A DNA stretch of 64,000 nt from Mesorhizobium sp. M3A.F.Ca.ET.080.04.2.1 (GTDB lineage Bacteria > Pseudomonadota > Alphaproteobacteria > Rhizobiales > Rhizobiaceae): positions 5,060,501 through 5,124,500 of the forward strand of contig NZ_CP034451.1 in NCBI RefSeq assembly GCF_003952525.1, given 5' to 3'. The notes under the pieces were generated by a model, which saw only the letters and a program-made list of their open reading frames with translations, did no database searches and was not told the DNA's origin. The number at the start of each line of letters is the position of its first letter. Within the stretch, counting starts at the first letter, position 1. This document shows, in pieces, positions 62,555-64,000 of this stretch. The position numbers and the translations under genes are program-made.

Positions 62555-64000
62555 TCACCCAAAATATTCTTGCAGCGGCCGCACTTCGAGGTTCCCAGCC
62601 CGCAGCGCCGCAATCGCCTCTGCCACGGCCGCCGCACCCGACAGCGTCGTGTAATAAGGCACCTTCTGCATCAGCGTTGCCCTGCGCAGCGACTTGGAGT
62701 CCGACACCGCCTTCTGGCCGTCGGTGGTGTTGAAGACGATCTGGACCTGGCGGTTGCGGATGGCGTCCTCGATGTGGGGTCGGCCTTCGAGCACCTTGTT
62801 GATCTTTTCCGCCACCACCCCGTTCTCGGCGAGGAAACGGGCGGTGCCGGAGGTGGCGAGCACCTTGAAGCCCTGGCCGGAGAGGCGCTTCACCGCCGGC
62901 AATATGCCCTTCTTGTCCTCGTCGCGCACCGAGACGAACAGGGTGCCGGAGCGCGGCAGGTCGACATTGGCGCCGAGCTGGCTCTTGGCGAAGGCAAGGG
63001 CGAAGTCGCGGTCGAGGCCCATCACCTCGCCGGTCGAACGCATTTCCGGCCCCAACAAGATGTCGACGCCGGGGAAGCGGGCGAAGGGGAAGACGGCTTC
63101 CTTGACCGCGATGTGGCCAGGATTGCGCGGGTCGGGCATGGCGCCGTAGTGGGCGAAGGCGTTTTCCAGCGTCTCGCCAGCCATGATGCGGGCGGCAATT
63201 TTCGCAATGGGACGGCCGATGGTCTTGGCGACGAAGGGCACGGTGCGCGAGGCGCGCGGGTTGACCTCCAGCACATAGACCGTGCCGTCCTTGATCGCGT
63301 ACTGCACGTTCATCAGGCCGCCGACATTGAGCGCGCGAGCGAGTGCGGCGGTCTGGCGCTCCAACTCGTCGACGAGGTCGGACGGCAAAGCGTGGACCGG
63401 CAGCGAGCAGGCGCTGTCGCCGGAATGGATGCCGGCCTCCTCGATATGCTCCAGGATGCCGGAGACGAAGGTATCCTTGCCGTCGCAGAGGCAGTCGACA
63501 TCGACTTCGATGGCGCCGGTCAGATAGGTGTCGAAGAGCAGCGGGTTCTTGCCGAGCAGCGTGTTGATCTGGCCGGTCTTGTCGTTGGGGTATTTCTGCT
63601 TGATGTCCTCCGGCACCAGGCCGGGCACGGTGTCGAGCAGGTAGGTCTGCAGCATGCCCTCGTCATGGATGATCTGCATGGCGCGGCCGCCGAGCACGTA
63701 GGACGGGCGCACCACCAGCGGGAAGCCGAGCTCGGCGGCGACGAGGCGGGCCTGCTCGACCGAATAGGCGATGCCGTTCTTCGGCTGGGTGAGGCCGAGC
63801 TTGTGCAGGAGCTTCTGGAAGCGGTCGCGGTCCTCCGCCAGATCGATCATGTCGGGCGAGGTGCCGAGGATCGGGATGCCGGCCTTCTCCAGCGCGTCGG
63901 CCAGCTTCAGCGGCGTCTGGCCGCCGAACTGGACGATGACGCCGACGAGCTCGCCGGAGGCCTGCTCGGCGCGCAGGATCTCCAGCACGTCCTCCGCCGT
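62555..64000 (-). CDS. carB: Carbamoyl-phosphate synthase large subunit, C-terminal part (cut by window edge)
   Basis: The last 480 or so residues of CarB, entering from the window's right edge. The second ATP-grasp carbamoyl-phosphate domain shows [50 protein letters not shown], and [31 protein letters not shown]. The allosteric MGS-like domain follows ([29 protein letters not shown]). It makes carbamoyl phosphate for pyrimidine and arginine synthesis together with CarA, which lies outside the window. Residues 1 to about 670 are missing only because of the window boundary. Confidence 0.96.
   Translation of the reverse strand, partial: TAEDVLEILRAEQASGELVGVIVQFGGQTPLKLADALEKAGIPILGTSPDMIDLAEDRDRFQKLLHKLGLTQPKNGIAYSVEQARLVAAELGFPLVVRPSYVLGGRAMQIIHDEGMLQTYLLDTVPGLVPEDIKQKYPNDKTGQINTLLGKNPLLFDTYLTGAIEVDVDCLCDGKDTFVSGILEHIEEAGIHSGDSACSLPVHALPSDLVDELERQTAALARALNVGGLMNVQYAIKDGTVYVLEVNPRASRTVPFVAKTIGRPIAKIAARIMAGETLENAFAHYGAMPDPRNPGHIAVKEAVFPFARFPGVDILLGPEMRSTGEVMGLDRDFALAFAKSQLGANVDLPRSGTLFVSVRDEDKKGILPAVKRLSGQGFKVLATSGTARFLAENGVVAEKINKVLEGRPHIEDAIRNRQVQIVFNTTDGQKAVSDSKSLRRATLMQKVPYYTTLSGAAAVAEAIAALRAGNLEVRPLQEYFG

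Overview
The window looks like a chromosomal segment of a Mesorhizobium-like alphaproteobacterium (Rhizobiales). The evidence is high GC, dense coding, BA14K-type and extensin-like envelope proteins, a DUF1476 F1-ATPase inhibitor, the lrp-trxB-lysR (lsrB) arrangement typical of rhizobia, and palindromic intergenic repeats of a rhizobial kind. Apart from the repeats I see no phage, insertion sequence, CRISPR array, tRNA or rRNA. Most of the window is core chromosome with small accessory patches.

Layout. 0-9 kb: the start of an OmpR-type response regulator with a co-transcribed MarR regulator, ilvE, an MBL-fold hydrolase, a BA14K-like protein, two cold-shock genes with a shared leader hairpin, a TPR-sulfotransferase, two small stress or unknown proteins, and an ABC-F ATPase behind an apparent leader-peptide switch. 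9-19 kb: an extended uvrB, several exported or membrane proteins of unknown role, and a diacylglycerol-kinase-like lipid kinase. 19-29 kb: a translationally coupled GMC oxidoreductase / enolase-superfamily / beta-hydroxyacid dehydrogenase operon, a thioesterase, a divergent HxlR-FMN reductase pair with an operator-like palindrome, a glycoamylase-domain protein, and a CNNM/CorC-type transporter. 29-33 kb: two extensin-like proteins, a TPR protein, and greA behind a strong leader terminator. 33-40.5 kb: a heptose locus. waaC-waaF-hldD lie on the minus strand and hldE-gmhA-gmhB on the plus strand; together they cover ADP-heptose synthesis from sedoheptulose-7-phosphate and its transfer to lipid A-Kdo. 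40.6-43.3 kb: lrp, trxB and lsrB. 43.7 kb: a strong small-RNA candidate with an anti-Shine-Dalgarno loop. 44-50 kb: an EF-G paralogue with an altered G3 motif, a hydrolase, a methyltransferase, a cupin and aspartate aminotransferase. 50-56 kb: two coupled EAL proteins, a GST gene broken by a stop codon, a third cold-shock gene, ogt, a lytic transglycosylase and a frameshifted acetyltransferase gene. 56-64 kb: a sugar ABC importer without its ATPase, DUF4142, DUF1476, two small unknown genes, a 173-bp palindromic element, a cupin and the 3' part of carB.

The genes lean towards envelope building (heptose, extensin-like proteins, transglycosylase, BA14K), stress and redox control (trxB, lsrB, HxlR, csp, ogt, uvrB) and post-transcriptional control (leader peptide, greA leader, csp leaders, sRNA). 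All family assignments come from reading motifs by eye. No database search was run.
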